In this document: positions 41,091 through 49,551 of the stretch, piece after piece
Layout of the letters: each line of letters starts with the position of its first letter
How positions within the stretch are numbered: position 1 is the stretch's first letter
Assembly (NCBI GenBank): GCA_943332615.1
Contig: CALQQB010000026.1
Location: 1-51,409, forward strand
Length of the DNA: 51,409 nucleotides
From: Phenylobacterium deserti
GTDB lineage: Bacteria; Pseudomonadota; Alphaproteobacteria; Caulobacterales; Caulobacteraceae
Direction of reading: 5' to 3'
The notes under the pieces: generated by a model
Told to the model about the DNA's origin: nothing
Seen by the model: only the letters and a program-made list of their open reading frames with translations
Databases searched by the model: none
Translations under genes and position numbers: made by a program

Positions 41091-42623
41091 CTAGCGATGG
41101 CCCGCCGGGACCACGTCGAACGTAGGTGTGCCGATCCGCGCGCCCGTGGGCGCACTCTCGCCTGAGAAGCGCAGGCGCAGCAGCCGCCCACTGGTCAGGA
41201 AATCCGCCTTCGCATCGCCCGGCGCCATGGCCGCGACCACCGGCGCGCCTTCGGTGTCCTGGGGATGCATCCGCGCCTTCACCGTCACGGTCACCGGCCC
41301 GACCTGGTCCTTGAAGTCCGGCCACAGCCCGCGCACCAGCAGCGTGCTGTCCGGGTCGAGATAGCTGTCCGCCGTCTCGATGAACCAGGCGAAGCTCGCC
41401 CCGTCGGCGGCGCGACCCTTCTCGTGCAGGAACGCCGCCCCCTCGAACGTCACCCCGACCGGATAGGTCGACGGCCCGGCGTCCACGAACGCCGTGCGCG
41501 CCATCACCCCGCGATGCCACGCACCCGCGTCAGGCCCGCTGACCGCCAGCGCCAGGTAGCGGCTGTTCTCATACCCGTCGCGCCGGTCCGGATAGTCAAA
41601 GCGCACCTCCGAGAATGCCGCATTCGACGAGGCGACGACCTTGTCGCCCTGGCTGGCCGCAAGCTCCTCGGCGAAGTCGCGGCGGATCGGGCACGGCACG
41701 GCCTCGGCCTGGCCGCCCAGGCCATAGCTGTAGAACTGCCGGTCCGGGCTGACCCAGAACGCCGTCTGGCCCGCCACCACCACCGCGCTCGGCCCGATCA
41801 GGCCGCAGTTGCGCCCCACCCGCTCGAACCGCCACGGCTGGTTCAGCGCGCCCACGAAGGTCCCCAGGAACAGCGCGTCGCCCGTCCAGACCAGCAGGCA
41901 TGGCCCGCACATCCGTCCCGCCACGATCCGCCCGCCGCCGGTCAGGACGTACTCCCGCGCCGTCGAGCCGCCGGCGCTCGTGCTCCACTGGCTGTTGTTG
42001 CGGACCGAGGAGTGGCGGATGCAGAGCGGGTTGAAGGTCCCGGAAACCTCCTCGTTGCAGCCCAGCGCGAAGACCTGGTAGCCGCCGTTCAGGGGCGCCA
42101 CCAGCATGTGGGTCACATTGGCCGGCGCGCCCGCGATCGCCTGCGCCTCCTGTGCCGTGTCGTTGGTCCAGGCGAAGATCGTCTGGTTCCGCGGGCTGGC
42201 CAGCAACTGCTGGCCCCAGGCGCCGAACGACCAGGTCAGCGGGAAATAGTCCGTCACCGACGGCAGGCCGTACCCGCCCACGCCATAGCCGCCGGTCCCA
42301 TAGCCGGCCGACCCTGCGCCATCGATCGCCCCCACGGTGAACCCGCTGGTCGGCGTGATGTCGAACAGCGCCCCGCCCCGCCAGAGCTGCAGCCTGGAGT
42401 GGGTTCCGAACGCGATGTTCAAGGTTCCTGCGTTGTCGGTCCACGGGACCACGCCCCGGCACACGCCGGTCAACGCTTCGCTCATCAGCCGCTCCCAGCC
42501 GCCGATCGTCTCGGGTCGGCCCAGTCGGAACCGGACATTGGATCCGTCCGCCCAGCGGCCGCCGGCCGCCAGGGTTGTGTCGTCGCCGTTCAGGCCTGGT
42601 GGCAGGTCCAGGGGGATCTTCAT
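41091..42623 (-). CDS. P22 gp10-like packaged-DNA stabilisation/tail hub protein
   Basis: A 510-residue protein from ATG 42623 (MKIPLDLPPGLNGDDTTLAA). NVRFRLGRPETIGGWERL, then FGTHSRLQLWRGGALFDITP, then a Gly/Tyr-rich patch (GYGTGGYGVGGYGLPSV), then WSFGAWGQQLLASPRN and LLVWTGDALFLGTF repeats make a beta-propeller-like pattern. These features match the P22 gp10 family (472 residues in P22), which closes the portal-adaptor channel after DNA packaging. The upstream phage gene is 2 kb away because the glycosyltransferase is inserted between. Confidence 0.75.
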   Translation of the reverse strand: MKIPLDLPPGLNGDDTTLAAGGRWADGSNVRFRLGRPETIGGWERLMSEALTGVCRGVVPWTDNAGTLNIAFGTHSRLQLWRGGALFDITPTSGFTVGAIDGAGSAGYGTGGYGVGGYGLPSVTDYFPLTWSFGAWGQQLLASPRNQTIFAWTNDTAQEAQAIAGAPANVTHMLVAPLNGGYQVFALGCNEEVSGTFNPLCIRHSSVRNNSQWSTSAGGSTAREYVLTGGGRIVAGRMCGPCLLVWTGDALFLGTFVGALNQPWRFERVGRNCGLIGPSAVVVAGQTAFWVSPDRQFYSYGLGGQAEAVPCPIRRDFAEELAASQGDKVVASSNAAFSEVRFDYPDRRDGYENSRYLALAVSGPDAGAWHRGVMARTAFVDAGPSTYPVGVTFEGAAFLHEKGRAADGASFAWFIETADSYLDPDSTLLVRGLWPDFKDQVGPVTVTVKARMHPQDTEGAPVVAAMAPGDAKADFLTSGRLLRLRFSGESAPTGARIGTPTFDVVPAGHR

Positions 42624-42805
42624 ACTCGGCCTCCGGGTTGGGGATGCTGTGCCGCTGCGGTCTCGATTTCGATGACCGTCGCGCTTGTTTCCGCGACCGA
42701 CACGCCCCAATGATCCGCGTCCAATTCAGCGACGCCGTGGGGCTCCGTGTCCGTCCGTCATCTTGTCTCGCCGCCTCGCCGGCTCCGCTCCAGGATCGCG
42801 TGTTG

Positions 42806-44476
42806 ATGGCCAGTCCCGACACCGCTCGGACCGCCGTCCTGCGCGGGGAAGCCGATGGCTATGACATGGGCAAGGAACGGCTGATGGGTCGCCAGGCGGC
42901 CGGCAACGGCTTCCTCCGCGCCGCCATCCAAGCCCGCGGCGATCAGCCGATCCGGAGCCTGTCGCGCAATTCCAACACCGCCAGGGGCTTCGCGGCGATC
43001 GTCGCCGGCATCGACCCTCGGGCCTCGGTGGAGTGGATTCCGACCGATCAGTTCGGCCGCGTCTCCGAGACCGGGGTCTTCTACCTGGCCGACATCACGG
43101 TCGGGACGCATGCGCGCATGCGTCAGCGTTATGGGGCGGCCGCCTTTTCGCTCTGCGGCGTCACCCACACCACCGCCAGCGCCGGCGCGATGGACGAGAT
43201 CGCCAACCTGCTTCGCGAGCCGGTGATGACCTGGGACGCCCTGGTCTGCACCACTGGCGCCGTGGTCGAAACCGTTCGCCGCGTCCATGAGGTCGAGGCC
43301 GACTATCTTCGCTGGCGCCACGGCCGCGACATCCGCCTCGAGCTCCCTCAGCTTCCGATCATCCCCCTGGGCGTTCACTGCGACGACTTCGCGATTTCCG
43401 CGGACGCGCGGGCAACCGCCCGCGCGGACCTTGGCCTCGACCCCGACACTGTCGTGGCGCTGTTCGTCGGCCGCCTGATCTTCCATGGCAAGGCGCACCC
43501 GGTCGCCATGTACCAGGGGCTCCAGGCCGCCGCGACGCGGGCAGGCCGGCCAGTCACCCTCATCATGTGTGGCTGGGCGCCCCACGATGGGATCACCCAG
43601 GCTTTCGTCTCGGGGGCCGCCCAGTTCGCGCCGGACGTGAGGACGATCTTCGTCGAGGGTCGAGATCCGCCCAAGCGCGACCAGGCCTGGGCCGCCGCGG
43701 ACCTCTTCGTCAGCCTTGCGGACAATATTCAAGAGACCTTCGGCCTCACGCCGATCGAAGCGATGGCCGCGGGCCTTCCGGTCGTGGTCACAGACTGGAA
43801 CGGTTATCGCGATACCGTCCGCCATGGCGTCGATGGTTTCCGGATCGCCACCTGGGCGCCGGGCCCGGGCATGGGTGAGCCCCTCGCCCGGGGGCATGAG
43901 AACGGCGCCCTCAACTACGATCGCTATTGCTGGGCCGCCGCGGCCAGCACCTCGGTCGATCTCCAGGACCTGACCGAGATCATGAGCCGGCTTGTCGAGA
44001 ACCCGGACCTCCGCCGCCAGATGGGCGAGGCCGGCCGCCAGCGCGCCCGCGAGGTCTTCGACTGGCCGGTCATCTATCGCCAGTACCAGGATCTCTGGGC
44101 AGACCTGAACGCCCGGCGCGCCGCCGCCGTCGCCGACCCGGAGGTCGCCGCCCGGCTGCGAACCGCGCCCCCTGCCGCGGCTAGTCGGCTCGATCCCTTC
44201 CTCGCCTTCGGCCACTACCCGACGCACCAGATCGCGGCGGCCACGATCCTGACCATCGCGCCGGGCGCGACCGTGGCTGATCTGCAGGCCGCCCTGGGCC
44301 AGGCCCTGTTCAGCGAGCTACCCGCCCCCGCCGCCCAGCTCGAAACCCTCTACAATCTCGCCGCCGCCGGCCCCCTCGCCGTCCACGACGCCGCCATCCG
44401 CATGTCCGCCAGCCTCCCCACCATCGCCCGCGCCGCCGGCGTCCTGGCCAAGATCGGCGTGGTGCGGCTGGGGTGA
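42806..44476 (+). CDS. GT4-type glycosyltransferase carried by the prophage
   Basis: A 556-residue protein; start ATG 42806 chosen because upstream sequence overlaps the divergent gene region, though an in-frame ATG at 42710 is possible. The GT-B fold shows as ALFVGRLIFHGKAHPVAMYQ (strand and loop before the donor site) and the donor signature ETFGLTPIEAMAAGLPVVVT then DWNGYRDTVRHGVDGF (E-x7-E). An extra C-terminal part of about 130 residues is helical. It probably transfers a sugar to host surface polysaccharide or lipid, the usual role of phage cargo glycosyltransferases. It is the only plus-strand gene in the block, divergent from gp10-like and convergent with the glycine-rich gene, so it has its own promoter. 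Confidence 0.85.
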   Translation: MASPDTARTAVLRGEADGYDMGKERLMGRQAAGNGFLRAAIQARGDQPIRSLSRNSNTARGFAAIVAGIDPRASVEWIPTDQFGRVSETGVFYLADITVGTHARMRQRYGAAAFSLCGVTHTTASAGAMDEIANLLREPVMTWDALVCTTGAVVETVRRVHEVEADYLRWRHGRDIRLELPQLPIIPLGVHCDDFAISADARATARADLGLDPDTVVALFVGRLIFHGKAHPVAMYQGLQAAATRAGRPVTLIMCGWAPHDGITQAFVSGAAQFAPDVRTIFVEGRDPPKRDQAWAAADLFVSLADNIQETFGLTPIEAMAAGLPVVVTDWNGYRDTVRHGVDGFRIATWAPGPGMGEPLARGHENGALNYDRYCWAAAASTSVDLQDLTEIMSRLVENPDLRRQMGEAGRQRAREVFDWPVIYRQYQDLWADLNARRAAAVADPEVAARLRTAPPAAASRLDPFLAFGHYPTHQIAAATILTIAPGATVADLQAALGQALFSELPAPAAQLETLYNLAAAGPLAVHDAAIRMSASLPTIARAAGVLAKIGVVRLG

Positions 44477-44628
44477 GGGGAATCCAGTCCGGATGCCTAG
44501 CTCGTCGGGATGTGAAGCCATCGCGTACCGTGCCAGCTGCGTTTAGATTTTGGACATTCTAGCCATAGGTGATCTCACAGCGACAAGCTGGACAATTGAG
44601 ATCAGGTGGCGGCGACTGAGCTACAAAC

Positions 44629-45336
44629 CTAGGACGGATTCCGTACAAGGACGATGAAGACACGGCCGGCGGTTCCCGTGGTGGCTCCCGCGCCCATTTC
44701 GCCGCCCCCGCGACCACCACCGGGTGCCGTAGCGTTCGCGCCACCGGAATTGCCATTCCCCCCCTTGCCTGGCACCAGGCCTCCGAAGAGATCCGTGAAA
44801 CCGGCGGCCCCGCCACCACCGCCATCGTTGCCAGCCCCAATCGACCAGTTTCCTCCAGCGCCCCCGCCCAATGGTGACTCGCCCGCTGTCGCCCCGGTCC
44901 CACCGTTGCCGCCACGTCTTGCGATGTCCCAGTTTCCCGATGGTGTTCCGCCGAGACCACCAACTCCACCAGATGGCGCCTTCCCGCCACAAGCGGTCAG
45001 AGTGGTTCCGGGAATACTGACAACAGAATCTCCGCCGTCACCAATGGCCGCCGCTCCAACAGTCCACGAAACGGTCCGACGGCTAGAAAGTTTGACTCGT
45101 TTGTAGCCCGCCGCTCCTCCCCCACCCCCTGAGTCGTCGCCTCCGTTCACCGCGCCCCCACCGGCTCCCCAGGCGAAGATTAGGGCCACACAGGCTGTGG
45201 TGGAGGTAAAAGATCCCGCGCCGGAGGTACTATCGTAGACTGCAAGGAAATCTGTACTGAGCGCCCTCCCCCCACGCATCCCCTGCCCCACCAACCCCCT
45301 GAGCGTCTGCCCCGCGCCCATCAGTAGTCGGCCCAT
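44629..45336 (-). CDS. glycine-rich phage tail protein
   Basis: A 235-residue protein. Residues 1-60 (MGRLLMGAGQTLRGLVGQGM then RGGRALSTDFLAVYDSTSG) lead into a long stretch of GGG-rich loops (for example GGGGGAAGYKRVKL and GGAGGNWSIGAGNDGGGGG) separated by short beta-like motifs, and it ends GTAGRVFIVLVRNP. Such polyglycine sandwich domains form the receptor-binding tips or adhesin ends of phage tail proteins. It overlaps the preceding gene by 16 bases. The proline-rich open frame on the opposite strand is its antisense image. Confidence 0.72.
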   Translation of the reverse strand: MGRLLMGAGQTLRGLVGQGMRGGRALSTDFLAVYDSTSGAGSFTSTTACVALIFAWGAGGGAVNGGDDSGGGGGAAGYKRVKLSSRRTVSWTVGAAAIGDGGDSVVSIPGTTLTACGGKAPSGGVGGLGGTPSGNWDIARRGGNGGTGATAGESPLGGGAGGNWSIGAGNDGGGGGAAGFTDLFGGLVPGKGGNGNSGGANATAPGGGRGGGEMGAGATTGTAGRVFIVLVRNPS

Positions 45337-45740
45337 TCGGCGACCACATTGATACTCACCGACTGCCCCTGGGCCACATAGACCCGCTCGTTCGGCTGCA
45401 AGATCAGCGGGTTGTCGTCCGAGTAGCCGAAGTCGGTGATGGGCGCCTCGGTGCTTTGCGCCATGGTGTAGGTGGCCATCGCGGCACTGTCGGCGAAGTA
45501 CTTCGACACCCCCGCCGTGCCCCCGTCACGGAACATCTGCACCTGGTTCTGCGTCCCGACCGTCGCGCAGGGGATCGCCTGCAGCTTGGTCAGCCGCCCG
45601 CCGTTGGCGCCGGCGGTGGCCAGCAGGACGGTGTTGGCCGGGCTGGTGGTGTAGGTCGCGTTGGTCGCGCCGGACGGTAGGTTGACGGCGGCGGCCCGCG
45701 GCGTCTGCGGCGTGATGATGCTGTTGGCGGTGACGGCCAT
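45321..45740 (-). CDS. small phage structural protein
   Basis: A 139-residue protein of unknown family: MAVTANSIITPQTPRAAAVN, then NTVLLATAGANGGRLTKLQA, then NERVYVAQGQSVSINVVAEW. The beta-rich, Thr/Ala/Gly-rich sequence resembles small decoration or tail-accessory proteins. It follows the tail protein gene by 12 bases and overlaps the glycine-rich gene, so it belongs to the tail part of the late operon. Confidence 0.65.
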   Translation of the reverse strand: MAVTANSIITPQTPRAAAVNLPSGATNATYTTSPANTVLLATAGANGGRLTKLQAIPCATVGTQNQVQMFRDGGTAGVSKYFADSAAMATYTMAQSTEAPITDFGYSDDNPLILQPNERVYVAQGQSVSINVVAEWADY

Positions 45741-45752
45741 GTCGTTCGTCTC

Positions 45753-46343
45753 CTAAAGGGCGATGGCGAAGGCGAGCGCGAGGCCCTTCACGGCGCTCGC
45801 GTAGTCGGTGAGGTCGGCGGTCGAGAGCGCCTGCCAGCTGGCGGTGGTCCCGTCGGTCTTCACGACCTTGCCGGCGTTCCCGGTCTGCGCCGGCAGCGCG
45901 CCGGCGTTGTAGGACCAGGCCACGCCGGACACCCAGTCCTTGATCGAGACGCCGCCATAGCCCGGCGTCTTCACGCCGCCGCCGTCGGTCAGCGCCCAGA
46001 CAATGTCGCCGGGATCGATGGTCAGCGTCGCCCCCGCCCCGGTGGTCAGCGACACCGGCCCGGCGCACGCATTCCACACCAGGTAGGTCTTGCTCACCGC
46101 CGGGATGGTCACCGTGAACGGCCCCGCCCCGCCGGTGAACTTGATGGTCGCGGCGCGCGCCTCGTCGTCGGCGGCGTTGGCGCTGGTCAGGGTGGCGTTC
46201 CCTGTCAGCGGCTTGGTCAGCCAGCCAGCCACGGCATAGTCGGCGTGGCCCAGCACGGCGTTCAGCTTCTCTCCCCACAGATTGATGTTCTCGCCGGTGA
46301 ACTGCTGTTCGAACCGGAGTGATGGCGACCAGGATGAAGGCAT
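45753..46343 (-). CDS. phage tail-fibre-type protein
   Basis: A 196-residue protein from ATG 46343, which overlaps the preceding stop (TGATG). The start PSSWSPSLRFEQQFTGENIN then LWGEKLNAVLGHADYAVAGW is the pattern seen at the N-terminus of tail-fibre or tail-spike-associated proteins, with beta-strand repeats after it (VWNACAGPVSLTTGAGATLT, then DIVWALTDGGG). It likely attaches to the virion with its N-terminus. No enzymatic motif is visible. Confidence 0.65.
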   Translation of the reverse strand: MPSSWSPSLRFEQQFTGENINLWGEKLNAVLGHADYAVAGWLTKPLTGNATLTSANAADDEARAATIKFTGGAGPFTVTIPAVSKTYLVWNACAGPVSLTTGAGATLTIDPGDIVWALTDGGGVKTPGYGGVSIKDWVSGVAWSYNAGALPAQTGNAGKVVKTDGTTASWQALSTADLTDYASAVKGLALAFAIAL

Positions 46344-46588
46344 CAGACGATCACGGCTCCCGTGTCTTGGCGGATCCAATGGGCCCCGTCCGAATGGGCG
46401 AGGATGTTGAGGTCGGTGATCAGCGCCAGGGTCTGCGGATGCGCCGCCGCCGGCGGCAGCCCCGCCTGCGCCACCGCGAACAGCGGCGTCGGCGCGCCTG
46501 GCGTCATCAGCGCCAGCAGCGCGTCATGAAAGGTCTTCAGCACGCCCCGCAGGGCCTCCGGCGTCCCCGGTCCCATCGGCGACAGCAT
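46343..46588 (-). CDS. small phage protein of unknown function
   Basis: An 81-residue protein (MLSPMGPGTPEALRGVLKTF then HDALLALMTPGAPTPLFAVA) with one predicted helix near the start and a short beta end (HSDGAHWIRQDTGAVIV). It fits exactly between the adaptor gene and the tail gene, overlapping both by a single base, which argues that it is translated. Family unknown. Confidence 0.6.
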   Translation of the reverse strand: MLSPMGPGTPEALRGVLKTFHDALLALMTPGAPTPLFAVAQAGLPPAAAHPQTLALITDLNILAHSDGAHWIRQDTGAVIV

Positions 46589-47214
46589 CAGGCCGCCCCG
46601 CGCAGGACCCGCCGGGGCAGGTCCGTGGTCAGCACCCGGGCCGCCCGGCTCCGCGCCGCCTTGGCGTTGGTCTCGTCGATGGCGCGATTGAGCTTGGTCT
46701 CATAGGCGGCCGCCAGCTCCGCATCGCGCAGGAACGGCGCCGCCTCGCTCAGCGTCGCGAACAGATAGATGTCCGGGAAATCGCTCAGCAGCGCATTGGT
46801 CGGCGCCGCGTCCGACAGCGAAAAGGCCCGCAGCATCCGCAGCGTCAGCCCATAGGCCTGGTCGCACGGCCGGTCGAACGCCAGGGTCGCCCCATCCACG
46901 GTCCAGGCGCCGGGCACGCCGCGCAGCGAGGTGGCGGCCATCAGGCTGGCGTCGCGGAACGGCAGCTCCTCGCGCCCGCCGTCCCGCTCCAGCCACAGCC
47001 GCAGCGGCTCGGTGAACCCCGCCGGCAGCGGGATCGTCCGCGCCCCGAACGTCGCCGTCACCGCCACCTCGACTTCCGACAGCCGCGTGCGCAGCAGCCG
47101 GTTCAGCCGGGCCTCCGCCAGCGCGATGAACTCCGGGATGCGCGCGGTCAGGTCCGACCGCACAAGCCAGTTCGCCGCCGCAGCCTGCAGCTCGGCGTAG
47201 GTCGTGATCGCCAT
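46588..47214 (-). CDS. phage adaptor protein (P22 gp4-like)
   Basis: A 208-residue protein. TTYAELQAAAANWLVRSDLT then ARIPEFIALAEARLNRLLRT is the typical start of the phage adaptor family that joins the portal to the tail in P22-like phages. FPDIYLFATLSEAAPFLRDA followed by YETKLNRAIDETNAKAARSR is the conserved C-terminal helix pair. Its position downstream of the coat gene is that expected for gp4. It overlaps the following small gene by one base. Confidence 0.82.
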   Translation of the reverse strand: MAITTYAELQAAAANWLVRSDLTARIPEFIALAEARLNRLLRTRLSEVEVAVTATFGARTIPLPAGFTEPLRLWLERDGGREELPFRDASLMAATSLRGVPGAWTVDGATLAFDRPCDQAYGLTLRMLRAFSLSDAAPTNALLSDFPDIYLFATLSEAAPFLRDAELAAAYETKLNRAIDETNAKAARSRAARVLTTDLPRRVLRGAA

Positions 47215-47295
47215 GGACCACTCCGCTTCTGATGATGTTGGAAAAGGGGTGCGGGCGGCCGTCGCCAGCCGCCCGCGAGTCAGGCGGTCAGCCCG

Positions 47296-48480
47296 CTACT
47301 TGTTCGCCAGCCGGCAGGCCAGCTGCGGCCGGATGGTCTTGAAGCCGTACAGAACGTCCAGCCGGCAGGGGAACTTGTCTGAGTTGATGTCGTACTGGCG
47401 CAGGATCCGCATCGAGACGCCGTCGAACACCTCGCGGCTGCCGAAATCGACGCCGTTGGGCATCATCATGTCCGCCGTCGCGAAGGCGAACGCCCCCTTC
47501 TGGTAGGCCATCGAGATTCCATAGGGCGTCGATGCCGTGCCCGGGAAGATCACCGGGGCCGACGCCGCGGGCGAGCCGGAAACGTTCTGGCCCGCACCGC
47601 TCGTCACGATGGCCGGCGAGATCGGGAACGAGGTCAGGGTCGCCCCGGCGCCGATCACGAACGGCTGCGGCTGCCCGGTCGACTGCTTGGTCTCGGGATG
47701 CACGCGGAACACGCCGGTGATGGTGATGACGTCGCCCGCGACGGGGATGCCCGTGCCCGTGGACACCGTCAGCGTGGCCCCGCTCTGGCCTGCGCCGTTC
47801 ACGATGAAGCCGGCGTTCGACGGACCCCGCGTGTGCGAGGGCCACAGGGTGTTCTCCAGGAAGTCGAAGCCTGCGGTCCGGCCCATGTAGCCTTCGCGGT
47901 TCTGCTTGCTGATTGTCGCCTTGTCGTTGAACAGCCCCTTCAGCCCGTCGACCAGGTCAAGGTTGTCCTGGGTGTTCAGGTTGCAGGTGCGCCCGTTCAG
48001 GGGCGCCAGGTTGTCCACCAGGATCTTCCGGCCCCTCAGCACATGGGTCAGGGTCGCGGCCGCGCCCTGGTTGTCCACCTGGTTGTAGACATCCTTGTAC
48101 ATGGTCATGGCGTCCGCCTCGATGTTGGCGGCCAGCACCGACATGGCGGGCTCCAGGATGCGCTCGGAAAAATCGTCCAGCGCCATGGTCAGGTCCACCG
48201 ACGTGAAGTTCAGATCGACGCCCTTCTGCGTCTGAACCTTGAGGTCCACCGAGCTCTCAGTGGTGTCGTTCAGCGTGCCGCCGTTGCCAAGCGGCGCACC
48301 CGTGCGCACCACGTACTGGTTCGGCAGCCGCACCTTCAGGGTGTCGCCGACCTTGGCGCCCGTCTGGGCGAAGCGGTCGTCATAGTCGCGGGTGATGGTG
48401 CCCACGAAGTTCAGTTTCTGGTGGAGGACTCGCAAGGCCTCCCGCGTCACCGCCGTGGCGGTCAGGATGGTGTTCGGCAT
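47296..48480 (-). CDS. P22-like major coat protein
   Basis: A 394-residue protein. The N-terminus PNTILTATAVTREALRVLHQ then KLNFVGTITRDYDDRF, then GDTLKVRLPNQYVVRTG, is characteristic of the P22 coat (gene 5) family. DLTMALDDFSERILEPAMSV and an immunoglobulin-like inserted region near residues 220-300 (GATLTVSTGTGIPVAGDVIT) follow, and the C-terminus returns to the HK97-like core (MRILRQYDINSDKFPCRLDV). It forms the icosahedral shell with the scaffold encoded upstream. Confidence 0.87.
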   Translation of the reverse strand: MPNTILTATAVTREALRVLHQKLNFVGTITRDYDDRFAQTGAKVGDTLKVRLPNQYVVRTGAPLGNGGTLNDTTESSVDLKVQTQKGVDLNFTSVDLTMALDDFSERILEPAMSVLAANIEADAMTMYKDVYNQVDNQGAAATLTHVLRGRKILVDNLAPLNGRTCNLNTQDNLDLVDGLKGLFNDKATISKQNREGYMGRTAGFDFLENTLWPSHTRGPSNAGFIVNGAGQSGATLTVSTGTGIPVAGDVITITGVFRVHPETKQSTGQPQPFVIGAGATLTSFPISPAIVTSGAGQNVSGSPAASAPVIFPGTASTPYGISMAYQKGAFAFATADMMMPNGVDFGSREVFDGVSMRILRQYDINSDKFPCRLDVLYGFKTIRPQLACRLANK

Positions 48481-48699
48481 GTCTGGTCCTTGTGAAATTT
48501 CGGGGTGAAGCCGCGAGGGCGTCCGAGGCGCTGGCGCGCATGTTCGGTCGTCGCCGGCGGACCGGCGGCGGCTTGGGGTTCTGGATTTCGATCAATGTCC
48601 GTGCTCTCGGCCGATGGCGGTGTCCGCGCGGCCGCGAGAGGAATTCAGGCGCCGCTGGGGCGGCTGTCGTTCAGGGGCGGGTCGACACAGCTAAGGCCG

Positions 48700-49494
48700 T
48701 CACCTGCCGGTGGTCGCCTGGGCATTGCGCCGGCGCATCCATTCCTTCGTGCCGAGCTCGTCGCGCACGCCCGCGCCACCGCCTGCCCCGCCGCCGCCGA
48801 TCGTCACCGCCGGCTGCAGCGTGCGGGCCTGGGCCTGCGCCTCGCCGTCGCGCGCCTGGTCCGCCCGCCAGGCCTTGTGCAGCAGCTTCCACAGCCGCGG
48901 GTCGGCCATCTGCTGGATCTCCTCCAGGGTCACCCCGAAGGCCTGGGCGTATTCCACCAGCTTGTGCGCCACCTCCGGCGACCACCCCTCGATCTCCTGG
49001 GCGAGGGTCCGGCCGGTCTGCGCCATCGCGTCCGCCGCCTCGCGGGCGGCTTGCAGTTCGGCGCGCTGGGCATGATGGTTCACCGCATAGGCCAGCTGTT
49101 CGCGGCTCTCCGCCAGCTGTGTGAACGTCGCGCGCAGCGCCTGCGCGCCCTCAGGGTCCTGGGCGGCATAGCCCTGCCAGTCCACCGCCTGCATCTCGCG
49201 CAGCTGGTGATCCATCGCCGACAGGCGCAGGCGGTCCGCGCTCGCCCCCTGGTGCGCGGCGGCCTCGCGGGCCACCCCCTCACGCTCCGCCGCCAGCGCG
49301 CGCCGATGCTCCGCCAACTCCTGGGTCTTGCGGGTGTAGTCCGCCTGCCGCAGGAACGCGCCCTTCAGCGCGCCCGGCAGGGTGTGGACCTCGCCATCGA
49401 CGTCGATCTCGAAGCTGTCGTCGCCGCCGTCCGTCGCCGCCGCGTCACCGGCGACCCGATCCTCGTCCACTGGCATCATGTCCTCGTTGTCCAT
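48700..49494 (-). CDS. phage scaffolding-type protein
   Basis: A 264-residue acidic, mostly helical protein between portal and coat, the usual place of the scaffold. It starts with an acidic segment (MDNEDMMPVDEDRVAGD), then FEIDVDGEVHTLPGALKGAF and LRQADYTRKTQELAEHRRAL, then a long coiled coil to about residue 200, and a basic C-terminal end (TKEWMRRRNAQATTGR), matching scaffolds whose basic tail binds the coat. Role is inferred from layout rather than a family signature. Confidence 0.7.
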   Translation of the reverse strand: MDNEDMMPVDEDRVAGDAAATDGGDDSFEIDVDGEVHTLPGALKGAFLRQADYTRKTQELAEHRRALAAEREGVAREAAAHQGASADRLRLSAMDHQLREMQAVDWQGYAAQDPEGAQALRATFTQLAESREQLAYAVNHHAQRAELQAAREAADAMAQTGRTLAQEIEGWSPEVAHKLVEYAQAFGVTLEEIQQMADPRLWKLLHKAWRADQARDGEAQAQARTLQPAVTIGGGGAGGGAGVRDELGTKEWMRRRNAQATTGR

Positions 49495-49551
49495 GGGTCG
49501 TCCTTCTGCTGCCGCCGATCGGGCGGTCGGATTGTTTCGGAGGGTCTGTGG

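Noticed and set aside
41056..41520. N-terminal extension of the phage protein ending at 40075
   Set aside because: It overlaps the gp10-like gene and has noncoding composition; TTG 41055 has a good ribosome site.
42575..42805. N-terminal extension of the glycosyltransferase
   Set aside because: It overlaps the start of the gp10-like gene and has no glycosyltransferase-like sequence; a start at 42710 remains possible but is less likely than 42806.
44654..45106. Proline-rich 150-codon frame on the plus strand
   Set aside because: It is the exact antisense of the GGC/GGT-rich tail gene, so Pro codons are expected.
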